Part shown: positions 1-7,936 of the stretch, piece by piece
Numbering within the stretch: the stretch's first letter is position 1
How the letters are laid out: the number at the start of each line of letters is the position of its first letter
NCBI RefSeq assembly: GCF_017873135.1
Contig: NZ_JAGGJV010000013.1
Location: forward strand, 62,001 to 126,000
Source: Rhizobium herbae
GTDB lineage: Bacteria; Pseudomonadota; Alphaproteobacteria; Rhizobiales; Rhizobiaceae
DNA: 64,000 nucleotides
Reading direction: 5' to 3'
Made by a program: the position numbers and the translations under genes
The notes under the pieces: model-generated
What the model was told of the DNA's origin: nothing
The model's input: only the letters and a program-made list of their open reading frames with translations
Databases searched by the model: none

Positions 1-847
1 GGCGGAAGTAATCGCCCGGATTCCAGGTGAAGCTGTTGGTCATCATGTTCATGTACAGCTCGGGCCGGCGGGACTTGAATACCGGTTCGCACAAGACCTC
101 GCGACGGCGGGCGCGGGCAAGATCGACCGTGCCATAGGCAATCCCGTCGCCCGTATCGATCGATGCGGCAACCGTACCGTCTGGCTCGATCAGGCAGCTT
201 CCACCGGAAAACTGCACGGTTCTCTCAAGCCCCCACCGGTTACTTTCGATGACATAGCAGGCGTTTTCGAAGGCGCGGTTGATCCAGTAAGGTGCCGGGG
301 TGCGTTCCTGGAGCCAGTTGGAGATATGGCAGATGATGTCGGCACCCGCGAGAGCCTCTAGGCGCGCCGTCTCGAAGAAATGCAGATCCATGCAGACCAG
401 CATGGAGATTCGGCCGATCTCCGTTTCGAAGACCTCGTGGACGATATCGCCGTTTGCAGCCCATTTTGGCTCGGCGATATAGGGATGCGATTTGCGATGC
501 CGGCCGACGACGCCCTCGGGGCCAATCAGGACGGCGGTATTGTAGTATAGCTCACTGGCCGGATCGACCTCCGGCATGCCGACGACGATATAGCAGCGGT
601 ATTTGCTAGCAATGGCCTGGAAAACATCGGTGGTCGGTCCGGGGATAGCCTCGACAAACGGTTTCACTTCGGCCCTGTCGAACCAGCAATAGCCGGTCGT
701 GCCCATTTCCGGGGTTACGATCAAGCGGGCGCCTGCCGCCGCTGCCTCCTCGCAAAGGGCTGCCAGTCGGCTAATATTGCGTGCCTTCTCGAACATGGTC
801 GGCTCGAACTGGATGGTGGCCGCGGTGTAGCTTTGTGTCGATGTCAT
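1..847 (-). CDS. Nitrilase-family carbon-nitrogen hydrolase (amidase), 3' end cut by window
   Basis: About 282 residues are readable before the window edge cuts the C-terminus. The Glu-Lys-Cys catalytic triad of the nitrilase superfamily is visible: E47 in TPEMGTTGY, K119 in GRHRKSHPY and C152 in LVCMDLHF. It should hydrolyse an amide or related C-N bond in the cytoplasm. It is the last visible gene of a minus-strand run with a Urt-type transporter and an AmiC/AmiR pair, so a short-chain amide imported by that transporter is the obvious substrate (inference). The ATG at 847 has GGGA upstream; an in-frame ATG at 859 with AGGGAC is an alternative. Family assignment is firm, substrate is not. 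Confidence 0.85.
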   Translation of the reverse strand, partial: MTSTQSYTAATIQFEPTMFEKARNISRLAALCEEAAAAGARLIVTPEMGTTGYCWFDRAEVKPFVEAIPGPTTDVFQAIASKYRCYIVVGMPEVDPASELYYNTAVLIGPEGVVGRHRKSHPYIAEPKWAANGDIVHEVFETEIGRISMLVCMDLHFFETARLEALAGADIICHISNWLQERTPAPYWINRAFENACYVIESNRWGLERTVQFSGGSCLIEPDGTVAASIDTGDGIAYGTVDLARARRREVLCEPVFKSRRPELYMNMMTNSFTWNPGDYFR

Positions 848-887
848 TGTCGTTCCCATTGTCCCTGTGAATGGATGCCCGGCTGTC

Positions 888-1583
888 TCAGACAGCCATG
901 TGCCGTTGAACAAGCGCGTCGGAGAGCGTGTCGATGGTGCCGGCCGCGACCACGCCTCCCTTCTCCAGCATTGCGAACCGGTGAGACGCGTGCCGCGCAA
1001 AGGCGACGTTTTGCTCGACAAGGATGATCGTCATGCCGATCTCCCGATTGAGCCGAATGATGATCTTTTCGATGTCCTCGACGATGGATGGCTGGATGCC
1101 TTCGTTGGGTTCATCGAGAAGAAGCACCTTGGGATCGGCGGCAAGCGCCCGGGCGATGGCAAGCTGCTGTTGCTGACCGCCCGAAAGCACGCCGCCCGGT
1201 CGATCGAGGTTGGCCATCAGATAGGGGAAAAGCTCCGGCACCAGCGCTGGAATTTCGCGTTTGCGATCGGCGCGCGCAAAGGCGCCCATCAGGATGTTCT
1301 CGCGGATGGTAAAATCGGGGATGATCTCCCGGCCCTGCGGGACGTAGGCGATGCCCGCCCGGGCCCTCATATGCGTTGGGGACGAGGCGATGTCTTTTCC
1401 TTGCAGGCGCATCTCGCCCGTCATGCGGTCGGTCAATGCCATCAGCGTTTTCAACAGCGTCGTCTTGCCGGTGCCGTTGCGCCCGAGAATACTCGTGACC
1501 TTGCCGGCCGGAATGTCGAGCGTGACGCCGTGCAGGATATGGCTGCGGCCGTAGTAGCTGTGCACGTCTTTCAACGACATCAT
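888..1583 (-). CDS. urtE: Urea/amide-type ABC transporter ATP-binding protein UrtE
   Basis: A 231-residue ABC ATPase of the branched-chain amino acid/urea class, energising uptake at the inner membrane. Walker A is GRNGTGKTT near residue 34, the signature is LSGGQQQQLAIARALAA, and Walker B is followed by LLLDEPNEGIQPSIVEDIEK, the EGIQPS run being typical of UrtE rather than LivF. The start ATGATG overlaps the urtD stop (TGATGATG), implying translational coupling. The nitrilase gene follows 40 nt downstream. The substrate in this operon may be an amide rather than urea, because the sensor genes next to it are of the AmiC/AmiR type. Confidence 0.88.
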   Translation of the reverse strand: MMSLKDVHSYYGRSHILHGVTLDIPAGKVTSILGRNGTGKTTLLKTLMALTDRMTGEMRLQGKDIASSPTHMRARAGIAYVPQGREIIPDFTIRENILMGAFARADRKREIPALVPELFPYLMANLDRPGGVLSGGQQQQLAIARALAADPKVLLLDEPNEGIQPSIVEDIEKIIIRLNREIGMTIILVEQNVAFARHASHRFAMLEKGGVVAAGTIDTLSDALVQRHMAV

Positions 1584-2332
1584 CAGGATATTCCTTTCGA
1601 ACCGAGATAGGCTTCACGGACTTTCGGATTGCGCTCGATATCTTCGACGCTTCCTTCCGCCAGAACCTCCCCGAGATGGAGAACGGTGATGCGTTCGGCG
1701 ATTTCGCGGACGAACCCCATGTCATGCTCGACAACGAGGATCGTATGGCGACCTTTGAGATTGTTGATGATCTGGGCGGTCTTGCGGGTTTCCGCCTGGG
1801 TCATGCCGGCCGTCGGTTCGTCGAGTAGAACCACCTTGGGATCCTGGACGATGAGCATGCCGAGCTCCAGCCACTGTGTCTGGCCGTGGCTGAGATAGGC
1901 AGCCATCATGCCATGCTCGGCCTCGAGGCCCGTGAGCGCCAGAACGTCGTCCACACGGCTCGCCTCGGCGCGCGAAAAACCGAACCTGAGATTGGCAAGC
2001 ACCGAAGGGTTGCGGCAATTGGCGACCTGCAGATTCTGACGTACCGTCAGGTCGCGAAAGACGCTGGGGATCTGGAATTTTCGGCCAATTCCGGCGCGTG
2101 CGATGCGATGTTCGGGCCAGTTGGTGATATCGGTGTCGTAGACGAAGACCTTACCCTGCGTGCTGTGGGTCTTGCCGCTGACCAGATCCATCAAGGTTGT
2201 CTTGCCGGCTCCGTTTGCGCCGAGTAGCACACGCAGCTCGCCGTCGAAGACGGTGATGCTGACGTTGTTGACGGCGCGGAAGCCACCAAAATCGACGCTG
2301 AGACCGTCGATGGTCAATGCGATGGCGCTCAT
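1583..2332 (-). CDS. urtD: Urea/amide-type ABC transporter ATP-binding protein UrtD
   Basis: A 249-residue ATPase, partner of UrtE in the five-component transporter. Walker A is GANGAGKTT near residue 38, the signature region is LSHGQTQWLELGML, and Walker B is VVLLDEPTAGMTQAETRKT; the EPTAGMT wording is characteristic of UrtD. The stop overlaps the urtE start and the gene begins 1 nt after the urtC stop, so the four downstream transporter genes are tightly packed. The LSHGQ form of the signature, with H in place of the first G, is usual for the UrtD family and is not a defect. Confidence 0.87.
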   Translation of the reverse strand: MSAIALTIDGLSVDFGGFRAVNNVSITVFDGELRVLLGANGAGKTTLMDLVSGKTHSTQGKVFVYDTDITNWPEHRIARAGIGRKFQIPSVFRDLTVRQNLQVANCRNPSVLANLRFGFSRAEASRVDDVLALTGLEAEHGMMAAYLSHGQTQWLELGMLIVQDPKVVLLDEPTAGMTQAETRKTAQIINNLKGRHTILVVEHDMGFVREIAERITVLHLGEVLAEGSVEDIERNPKVREAYLGSKGIS

Positions 2333-2333
2333 A

Positions 2334-3473
2334 TCACAATGCCTCGCTTTGCTGCGGCAATGCCGGAAAGGCCTTGCCTAGTTTACGCCGACGGACGAAC
2401 CATCGCAGCACATCATGCGCAACGCCGCCAAGGCCGCGCGGCATGAACAGAACGACGAGCACGAAGATGAGGCCAATGATCGCCTTCCATGCCTCCACCA
2501 GCGCTTCGGTCTCGCTGACCTCCGCTTCGATCATGTTGATCAGGATCGCGCCGATGCAGGCGCCAAGCAGGGAGGAGCGGCCGCCGACGGCAGCCCAGAC
2601 CACCATCGTCACGGAAAAGGACAGGTCCATGAATGTCGGTGACGCAAACTCTGCGACGACCACGTAGAGCATGCCGGCAACGCCGGCGATCCCCGCGGAA
2701 ATGACGAAGAAAAACACCTGGTAGAGCGAGACATCGAAGCCGAGATAGCGGGCGCGCACATGATCGTCGCGGATCGCCTGCAGGATCATGCCCGCGCGGG
2801 TTTCAACGATGAGACGGGCACCGATGAGCGTCAGCGACAGGCATGCGGCACACAGATAATAGGTCGCCCTGCTGTAGGGGTCGAATTCGATGCCGCCAAT
2901 CGTCAGCCAACCAAGATCTGTCAGGCCGTTGAAACCGTTGGTCACCGGTTGCGCATCGACCATGACGAGACGGACGAGCAGAACGAGCGCCAGCGTGATG
3001 ATCGAGACGAAAACACCTGAAATTCGCTTGCGGAAAACCAGCATGCCGAGTGCGCCGGCAATCACCACCGGAAGCACTATGCCGAGCACAAGCCCGACTG
3101 ACTGGCTTTGAAAGGGAAGCCAGAGAAAGGAGCCTTTGTTGATGCAGCAAAGTTCCGTCGGCGCGCCAGGCTCGGCATTCCAGAGCATGAAATCCGGAAC
3201 CGGCCTGTCGGAGCCCTGTTGGAGACTGGTCAGGCTCGACAGCTTCAGCGACATGGCCAGCATGTAGGCGCCCAGACCGAAAAACAGCCCCTGGCCCAGA
3301 TTGAGAATGCCGGCATAGCCCCATGTGAGCGCGATGGCGACGCCGAGCATGCCGTAGACGAGATATTTCGAAATGCGGTTCAGCCAGAATTCATCGCCGA
3401 AAACGGGTGCTGCGAAGATCACCGCGATGAAAAGCATATAGGCGGCGATCTGGAATTTTCTTTCGATGCTCAT
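2334..3473 (-). CDS. urtC: Urea/amide-type ABC transporter permease UrtC
   Basis: A 379-residue inner-membrane permease of the LivM/UrtC class. Hydrophobic segments run through the protein, with the conserved stretch TWGYAGILNLGQGLFFGLGAY around residues 50-70 and AIRDDHVRARYLGFDVSLYQ in the second half, the cytoplasmic loop that contacts the ATPases. The start at 3473 lies 1 nt past the urtB stop; a longer open frame upstream overlaps urtB and is not used. The extra segment around residues 90-120, between the first helices, is also normal for UrtC. Confidence 0.87.
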   Translation of the reverse strand: MSIERKFQIAAYMLFIAVIFAAPVFGDEFWLNRISKYLVYGMLGVAIALTWGYAGILNLGQGLFFGLGAYMLAMSLKLSSLTSLQQGSDRPVPDFMLWNAEPGAPTELCCINKGSFLWLPFQSQSVGLVLGIVLPVVIAGALGMLVFRKRISGVFVSIITLALVLLVRLVMVDAQPVTNGFNGLTDLGWLTIGGIEFDPYSRATYYLCAACLSLTLIGARLIVETRAGMILQAIRDDHVRARYLGFDVSLYQVFFFVISAGIAGVAGMLYVVVAEFASPTFMDLSFSVTMVVWAAVGGRSSLLGACIGAILINMIEAEVSETEALVEAWKAIIGLIFVLVVLFMPRGLGGVAHDVLRWFVRRRKLGKAFPALPQQSEAL

Positions 3474-3474
3474 G

Positions 3475-4368
3475 TCAGCGACCCTTGAACGAGAACAGCC
3501 CGCTGGGCTTGACGAGAATGACGAGGATGACGACGCCGAACACGACGGCACGCGCCAGGATGTCGTTCGTGCCGATGGCTACCAGCGCATTGATTTCGCC
3601 CAGCAGGCCTGAGGAGAGGATAGTGCCGAAAAGACTGCCGACCCCGCCGGTCACCACGACCATGAAGCCATCGACGACCATCGTCGTGCCCATGTCGGGA
3701 AAGACGGTCTTGAAGCCGGACATCATGACCCCGGCAACGCCGGCAAGACCGGAACCGAAAGCGAAGGTCATGGCATTGACGCGCTTCACGTCGATGCCGC
3801 AGGCTCCGGCCATTTTCGGGTTCCGGATGATGGCGCGAACCTGCATGCCGGCCGACGTGCGATAGAGAATGAACCATGTCATCAGTGTCAGCGCTGCCGT
3901 AACAGCGATGATGAAGGTACGGTATGCGTTGATGTCAGCGCTGGCGAGCCTGAACGTGCCTTGCAGGTAAGAAGGTACTGCGACGTTCTGCAGGCCGGCC
4001 CCGAGACCCTCGACATGAATGCCGAAAAAGGACAGGCCGAATTCGAGCCGCACGGCCTGCTGCAAAAGGATGGCGATCCCCCAGGTGGCGAGAAGGGTGT
4101 CCAGCAGGCGGCCGTAGAGCCGCCGGACGACCACCCGCTCGATCAGAAGGCCGAGCAGGGCCGTCACGACGAATGCCAGAGGGATCGCGAGCAGAAGGCT
4201 TGCTTTCAGCCAGATGCCGGAGAGGACGGCGACATAGGCGCCGATCATGACCATCTCGCCATGGGCCATGTTGATGACGCCCATAGCGCCATAGGTGATG
4301 GCAAGTCCAAGCGCCACCAGAAGAAGGATCGAGCCGAGACTGAGGCCGATAAAGAGAATGTCGAGCAT
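3475..4368 (-). CDS. urtB: Urea/amide-type ABC transporter permease UrtB
   Basis: A 297-residue hydrophobic permease of the LivH/UrtB class. Landmarks are GAMGVINMAHGEMVMIGAY near residue 30, ERVVVRRLYGRLLDTLLATW in the middle and AIIRNPKMAGACGIDVKRVN, the ATPase-contact loop. GGTGG lies ahead of the ATG. It is separated from the binding-protein gene by 149 nt that hold a 22-bp perfect palindrome, which probably sets the ratio of binding protein to permease. Followed 1 nt later by urtC. Confidence 0.87.
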   Translation of the reverse strand: MLDILFIGLSLGSILLLVALGLAITYGAMGVINMAHGEMVMIGAYVAVLSGIWLKASLLLAIPLAFVVTALLGLLIERVVVRRLYGRLLDTLLATWGIAILLQQAVRLEFGLSFFGIHVEGLGAGLQNVAVPSYLQGTFRLASADINAYRTFIIAVTAALTLMTWFILYRTSAGMQVRAIIRNPKMAGACGIDVKRVNAMTFAFGSGLAGVAGVMMSGFKTVFPDMGTTMVVDGFMVVVTGGVGSLFGTILSSGLLGEINALVAIGTNDILARAVVFGVVILVILVKPSGLFSFKGR

Positions 4369-4479
4369 AACGCCACCGTTCGTGAGAAGGGCGGACCGGA
4401 CTCTCCTGCGCCTTCCATACTGAAGTCAGGATGGAAGCTTTTGGAAGAAGAGCGGAGGCACGCCTTACCGAGACATGAT

Positions 4480-4501
4480 CCCGCCATCCATGGATGGCGG
4501 G
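4480..4501. repeat. 22-bp perfect palindrome between urtA and urtB
   Basis: CCCGCCATCC and its complement meet without a spacer, starting 17 nt after the urtA stop. As RNA it would form a GC-rich hairpin that can stabilise the urtA message or attenuate transcription into urtB. No U-tract follows on the minus strand, so it is not a canonical terminator. Confidence 0.7.
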
Positions 4502-4517
4502 ACGACGCGAGGAGGGG

Positions 4518-5768
4518 TCAGCCCTTGAGCTTTGCGGCGTCGAGACCGTTGCTGGTGCAGAACAGATTGCTCTCCGTCTCGCCATAGGCGGAATAGGGCA
4601 GTGGCTTGATCGGCGCCGGGTACGCGTTCACCACCTTGCTCTGGCCGTCCGCCTGCCATTGCCCGATGCGCGGCGTCAGCCAGCAATGCAGGTTATCAGG
4701 GTCGGTGGTCACCTTGCCGCCGGGCGCTTCATATGTCTGGCCGCGAATGCCTGCCCTGATCGCATCAGCCGAAAGATCGCCGGATTTTTCGACGGCCTGC
4801 TTCCACAGGAAGACCTGAAAATAGGCGGCTTCGAGGGAATGGTAAGTCACGGCTTTGGGATCGTTGACGAAGGTCCTGAAGCGGTCGATGAAGCTCTTGT
4901 TTGCCGGCGTGTCGATCGACATGAAATAGGGGAAGGAGGTGTAGCTGCCGGCAGCATATTCGGCACCCATCGCCGCGATCTCGATTTCGGAGGTGACCGT
5001 CGCGCAGATCGGCAGGACCTCCTGCGAGAGCCCCTGGTTCTTGAACTCGCGGTAGAAGGCGATGATGGAGTCGCCGACCACGTTGGACAAGACCACGTCG
5101 GCACCGGATTCCTTGATCTTGCTGACCATGACGGCCCATTCCGAATGGCCAAGCTCCAGATATTCGTCGGCCACCCATTCGGCGCCGGCGGCTTCAATCA
5201 GCTTCTTGGAAACCTTGGCCATCTCGCGCGGATAAACATAGTTCGAACCGACGATGAAGAATTTCTTCTTGCCCAGTTTCTCGACAATCCAGGGAATGTA
5301 GTTGGAGAGTTGCTGGTTCGGAACGGCGCCGGAATAGACGACATTGCGCGAGCACTCGAAGCCTTCGTAGTGCGTCTGGTAGAACAGCATGGCGCCGCGT
5401 CGCTCGAAGATTGGCAGCACTGCCTTGCGGCTGGCCGACGTGTGGCAGCCGAATACGGTGGAGATCTTGTCCTTGAGGATTAGCTTCGAAGCTTTTTCGC
5501 TGAAGGTTTTCGGATCGGAAGCCCCATCTTCGACGACCACCTCGACCGGACGGCCGAGAACGCCGCCGGCCGCGTTGATTTCGGCCACGGCCATCATGAC
5601 GCCGTTTGCCAGAAGCTTTTCGGCAACCGAAAGCCCGCCCGTCTGCGAGTAGAGCGCGCCGACCTTGATGGCATCGGCTGCGAAGGCGCGGCTGCCCAGA
5701 GCGGGCAGGGCGAGTGCTGCGGAAGCGGTCGCTGCGGTTTTCAGAAATTCACGTCTGTTGAACACCAT
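4518..5768 (-). CDS. urtA: Urea/amide-type ABC transporter substrate-binding protein, Tat signal
   Basis: A 416-residue type I periplasmic binding protein. The N-terminus MVFNRREFLKTAATASAA is a twin-arginine signal followed by a hydrophobic stretch and an AFA cleavage region near residue 30, so the protein folds before export. The core has INAAGGVLGRPVEVVVED, VFGCHTSASRKAVLP and VVYSGAVPNQQ, the conserved blocks of the UrtA/AmiC family. AAGGGGAACCAAG precedes the ATG at 5768; an upstream in-frame ATG at 5900 falls inside the leader hairpins and is rejected. It is a paralogue of the cytoplasmic sensor encoded at 6638-7789. The 5' leader contains a terminator and a candidate ANTAR hairpin. Confidence 0.88.
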   Translation of the reverse strand: MVFNRREFLKTAATASAALALPALGSRAFAADAIKVGALYSQTGGLSVAEKLLANGVMMAVAEINAAGGVLGRPVEVVVEDGASDPKTFSEKASKLILKDKISTVFGCHTSASRKAVLPIFERRGAMLFYQTHYEGFECSRNVVYSGAVPNQQLSNYIPWIVEKLGKKKFFIVGSNYVYPREMAKVSKKLIEAAGAEWVADEYLELGHSEWAVMVSKIKESGADVVLSNVVGDSIIAFYREFKNQGLSQEVLPICATVTSEIEIAAMGAEYAAGSYTSFPYFMSIDTPANKSFIDRFRTFVNDPKAVTYHSLEAAYFQVFLWKQAVEKSGDLSADAIRAGIRGQTYEAPGGKVTTDPDNLHCWLTPRIGQWQADGQSKVVNAYPAPIKPLPYSAYGETESNLFCTSNGLDAAKLKG

Positions 5769-5876
5769 CTTGGTTCCCCTTTTTTTGATTGGCGCACGCG
5801 GCGGCACTGCCCACCGAACGGCGAGGCTCTCATGCCGAAAAATGGATAGAGGACTGACGTCACTGTCAGCAGACAA

Positions 5877-5910
5877 CAAAAAACCCGCGAGGCTTGTCAC
5901 AGCCTGCGGG
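5877..5910 (-). terminator. Intrinsic terminator in the urtA leader
   Basis: On the minus strand CCCGC-AGGCT pairs with AGCCT-C-GCGGG around a GUGACA loop and is followed by TTTTTTGTT. It lies between amiR and urtA, about 110 nt ahead of the urtA ATG, so it would stop transcription before the transporter unless relieved. Confidence 0.85.
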
Positions 5911-5988
5911 CACCCTTGCCATCACCGCATCACGGCTGCGCCGTGTGCAACAGCGGCACATGGCTTCGTGAAACGAAGGGATGTGCCG
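5905..5988 (-). promoter_or_regulatory. Candidate ANTAR (AmiR) target leader upstream of urtA
   Basis: Read on the minus strand, the RNA first forms a long hairpin at 5988-5954 (CGGCACAT pairs with ATGTGCCG, inner CTTCG with CGAAG), then a CACGGC-GCA-GCCGTG hairpin at 5945-5931. Next comes GGC-AAGGGU-GCC at 5920-5909, whose hexaloop has A at position 1 and G at position 4. The 3' side of this last hairpin shares bases with the 5' arm of the terminator, so the two are mutually exclusive, as in known ANTAR-controlled leaders. The first hairpin of the usual dual-hairpin motif was not identified with certainty. Folding was done by eye. Confidence 0.55.
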
Positions 5989-6016
5989 GAGGTGTTTATT
6001 CAAAACACGTGAAAAA

Positions 6017-6625
6017 CTAATCATGTTTTTGGGGCGGGCGCAAGAGCTGTTCGGCGCTGATAATCGAATTGGCGATTTCATCGATCGGCACGCGCCGGGC
6101 CATCGCCTGCTCCCGCATTTCGCGGTAGGCCTCATTCTCGCTGGTGCCGCGCTTGGCCATCAAAATGGCTTTAGCCCGGGCGAGCTTTTGATCTCCCAGC
6201 ACCTTGCGCTTGTACTTGCGCGCTTCCTTGACGAGCTTCTGGCGCTCAAGCCAGAGGTTGCGGGCGATGGCGAGATTGGTCAGCAGACCAAAGGGTTTGA
6301 TCGGTCTCTCGACAATGGCGAGCGCGCCGCTTTCCAGAACGATCTGCAACGTCGACGGGTTTTCGTAACCGACGATGGCAAGCATGGTCGGGGCTGGATT
6401 GGGAAAGGATTTCAGCAAGCGTTCGATTTCCGGTCGCGCCTCATCTTCCATGGCTAGGAAGACGACATCCGTGCCGTGTGGCAATTCGGGCGGCACCGGC
6501 CAGAGGTAACTGACTGTACAACCGATACGGCGGAGGTGATCCACGAGAAACTCCCCTTCGGATGTCCGGGGATGGATGACCAGGACCTTAAGATCCCGCA
6601 AATCTCTGAGAAGGGCGAAAGACAT
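6017..6625 (-). CDS. amiR: ANTAR-domain transcription antiterminator, AmiR type
   Basis: A 202-residue RNA-binding antitermination protein. The N-terminal ~120 residues resemble a degenerate receiver domain, as in Pseudomonas AmiR, and lack a clear phospho-acceptor signature. Residues ~140-195 match the ANTAR three-helix module: LARAKAILMAKRGTSENEAY followed by REMREQAMARRVPIDEIANS. In the AmiC/AmiR paradigm the amide sensor sequesters AmiR until an amide binds. The gene starts 12 nt after the amiC stop with a GGGAG-type ribosome site. Two terminator-containing leaders in this operon are its plausible targets. Confidence 0.87.
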   Translation of the reverse strand: MSFALLRDLRDLKVLVIHPRTSEGEFLVDHLRRIGCTVSYLWPVPPELPHGTDVVFLAMEDEARPEIERLLKSFPNPAPTMLAIVGYENPSTLQIVLESGALAIVERPIKPFGLLTNLAIARNLWLERQKLVKEARKYKRKVLGDQKLARAKAILMAKRGTSENEAYREMREQAMARRVPIDEIANSIISAEQLLRPPQKHD

Positions 6626-6637
6626 GGTCGCTCCCTG

Positions 6638-7789
6638 TCAAACCTGGACACGATGTGGGAAAGTCTGCGTCAAGTCCGGGCGATATTCTCGCATGAACGG
6701 GTCTGGCGCCACCCGGAGCGACGGATCATAGACGATGTCGTATCCGCCCTGTGGATTCACCCTTGCCACTCTTGGCCACAGATGCGTGTGGTTTGTCAGC
6801 CGATCAATCTTCACCGCACCCTGCGGGGCATCGTACTCGACGTCATAGAGAGCCGGCAGAAGCTGCTCAAGCCCGTCGCCACCGGCGCGCTGCAAAGCCG
6901 CCGCATAGAGATAAACCTGGAAATAGGCCGCTTCGGCCGGCGCGGTTGGCAGCATCTCCAGGCCGTATCGCTGTTGGTAAGCCGAGACGAAGGCGCGGGC
7001 GCGGGGTGTATCCAGAGAGGCGAAGAAGGGGGCTGCGGTGATATGACCCTCGGCCACATCCGGCCGCATGCGGATCACGTCCGCCTCGCTGGTCGATTGG
7101 CTCGCAATCGGCATCGTCGCCGCATCGAATCCAGCCTCTTTGAACGCCGTGTAGAACGGAATGATACCGTCGCCGACGATCGTCGAATAGATGACATCCG
7201 GCTGGGCCGCGCGAATATGCCGGATGATCTTGGAGACATCTTCGGTTTTAAGGTTCAGGGGAACATACATCTCGTCCAGCACCTGTCCGCCCAGTTGAAG
7301 AAAGAGGTCGCTGATCGTCCGGTTGGATTCATAAGGATAGACGTAGTTCGAACCCACAAGGAAGACCCGCTTTCCATAATGCTTGGTCAGGAAGTCGACG
7401 AGCTGGACGGAGTTCTGGTTGGGGGCTGCACCCGTATAGATGCAGTGACGGGAGTATTCGAATCCCTCGTAAAGCGTCGGGTAGAACAGCAGCGCGTCAC
7501 GAGCCTCGATGACGGGCAGAACGGCTTTGCGGGTACTCGACATATGACAACCGAAAACGACCCGGACCCGGTCTTCGTCGCAAAGCTTGACCGCGAGTTC
7601 CTTGTAGAGATTGGGCGTCGATTGGGGATCATAGGCGACGGGCTCGATCGCCCGGCCGAGCACGCCGCCGGCCGCATTGATTTCGTCGATCGCCAGCAAG
7701 GTCGCGGCCCTCTGGGTTGTTTCCACGGCCCCTGTCACACCTGTTTCGGAGAACAGCACACCGACTCGCCAGCTTTCTGAATGCATCAT
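6638..7789 (-). CDS. amiC: Cytoplasmic amide-binding sensor, AmiC type
   Basis: A 383-residue periplasmic-binding-protein fold without a signal peptide; it begins directly with MMHSESWRVGVLFSETGVTG. Shared blocks with the UrtA protein at 4518-5768 are INAAGGVLGRAIEPV, VVFGCHMSSTRKAVLPV, YTGAAPNQNSVQ and FLVGSNYVYPYESNR. The absence of an export signal and the adjacent ANTAR gene identify it as the negative regulator AmiC rather than a transport receptor. GGTGGGCG precedes ATGATG; either Met (7789 or 7786) may be used. The start lies about 10 nt after a terminator U-tract, an arrangement that suggests attenuation of its own synthesis. Confidence 0.87.
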   Translation of the reverse strand: MMHSESWRVGVLFSETGVTGAVETTQRAATLLAIDEINAAGGVLGRAIEPVAYDPQSTPNLYKELAVKLCDEDRVRVVFGCHMSSTRKAVLPVIEARDALLFYPTLYEGFEYSRHCIYTGAAPNQNSVQLVDFLTKHYGKRVFLVGSNYVYPYESNRTISDLFLQLGGQVLDEMYVPLNLKTEDVSKIIRHIRAAQPDVIYSTIVGDGIIPFYTAFKEAGFDAATMPIASQSTSEADVIRMRPDVAEGHITAAPFFASLDTPRARAFVSAYQQRYGLEMLPTAPAEAAYFQVYLYAAALQRAGGDGLEQLLPALYDVEYDAPQGAVKIDRLTNHTHLWPRVARVNPQGGYDIVYDPSLRVAPDPFMREYRPDLTQTFPHRVQV

Positions 7790-7797
7790 CGCCCACC

Positions 7798-7837
7798 AAA
7801 AAATAAAAAAGCTCCCGCCCGTTTCCGGTCGAGAGCT
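7798..7837 (-). terminator. Intrinsic terminator immediately upstream of amiC
   Basis: On the minus strand AGCTCTCG pairs with CGGGAGCT (one G-U pair), enclosing CCG-GAAA-CGG with a GNRA tetraloop, then TTTTTATTTTTT. It sits ~100 nt after the GMC oxidoreductase stop and about 10 nt before the amiC start codon. It can end the GMC message or attenuate amiC-amiR. Confidence 0.85.
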
Positions 7838-7846
7838 ACCCTGCTC
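7833..7846 (-). promoter_or_regulatory. Candidate ANTAR hexaloop hairpin overlapping the amiC-leader terminator
   Basis: GAGC-AGGGUA-GCUC forms a 4-bp stem with a hexaloop carrying A at position 1 and G at position 4. Its 3' arm is part of the 5' arm of the terminator hairpin, so binding of an ANTAR protein would prevent termination. The loop resembles the AAGGGU loop in the urtA leader. Seen by manual folding; the partner upstream hairpin is uncertain. Confidence 0.5.
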
Positions 7847-7936
7847 ATGGAATATCAGCGGCCCATTGAAGCCTGCCAAGCCATGATGTCAGTTTCCGTG
7901 TCCGGTGACAATAGCGGAACGAAAGGCCGTGCATGG

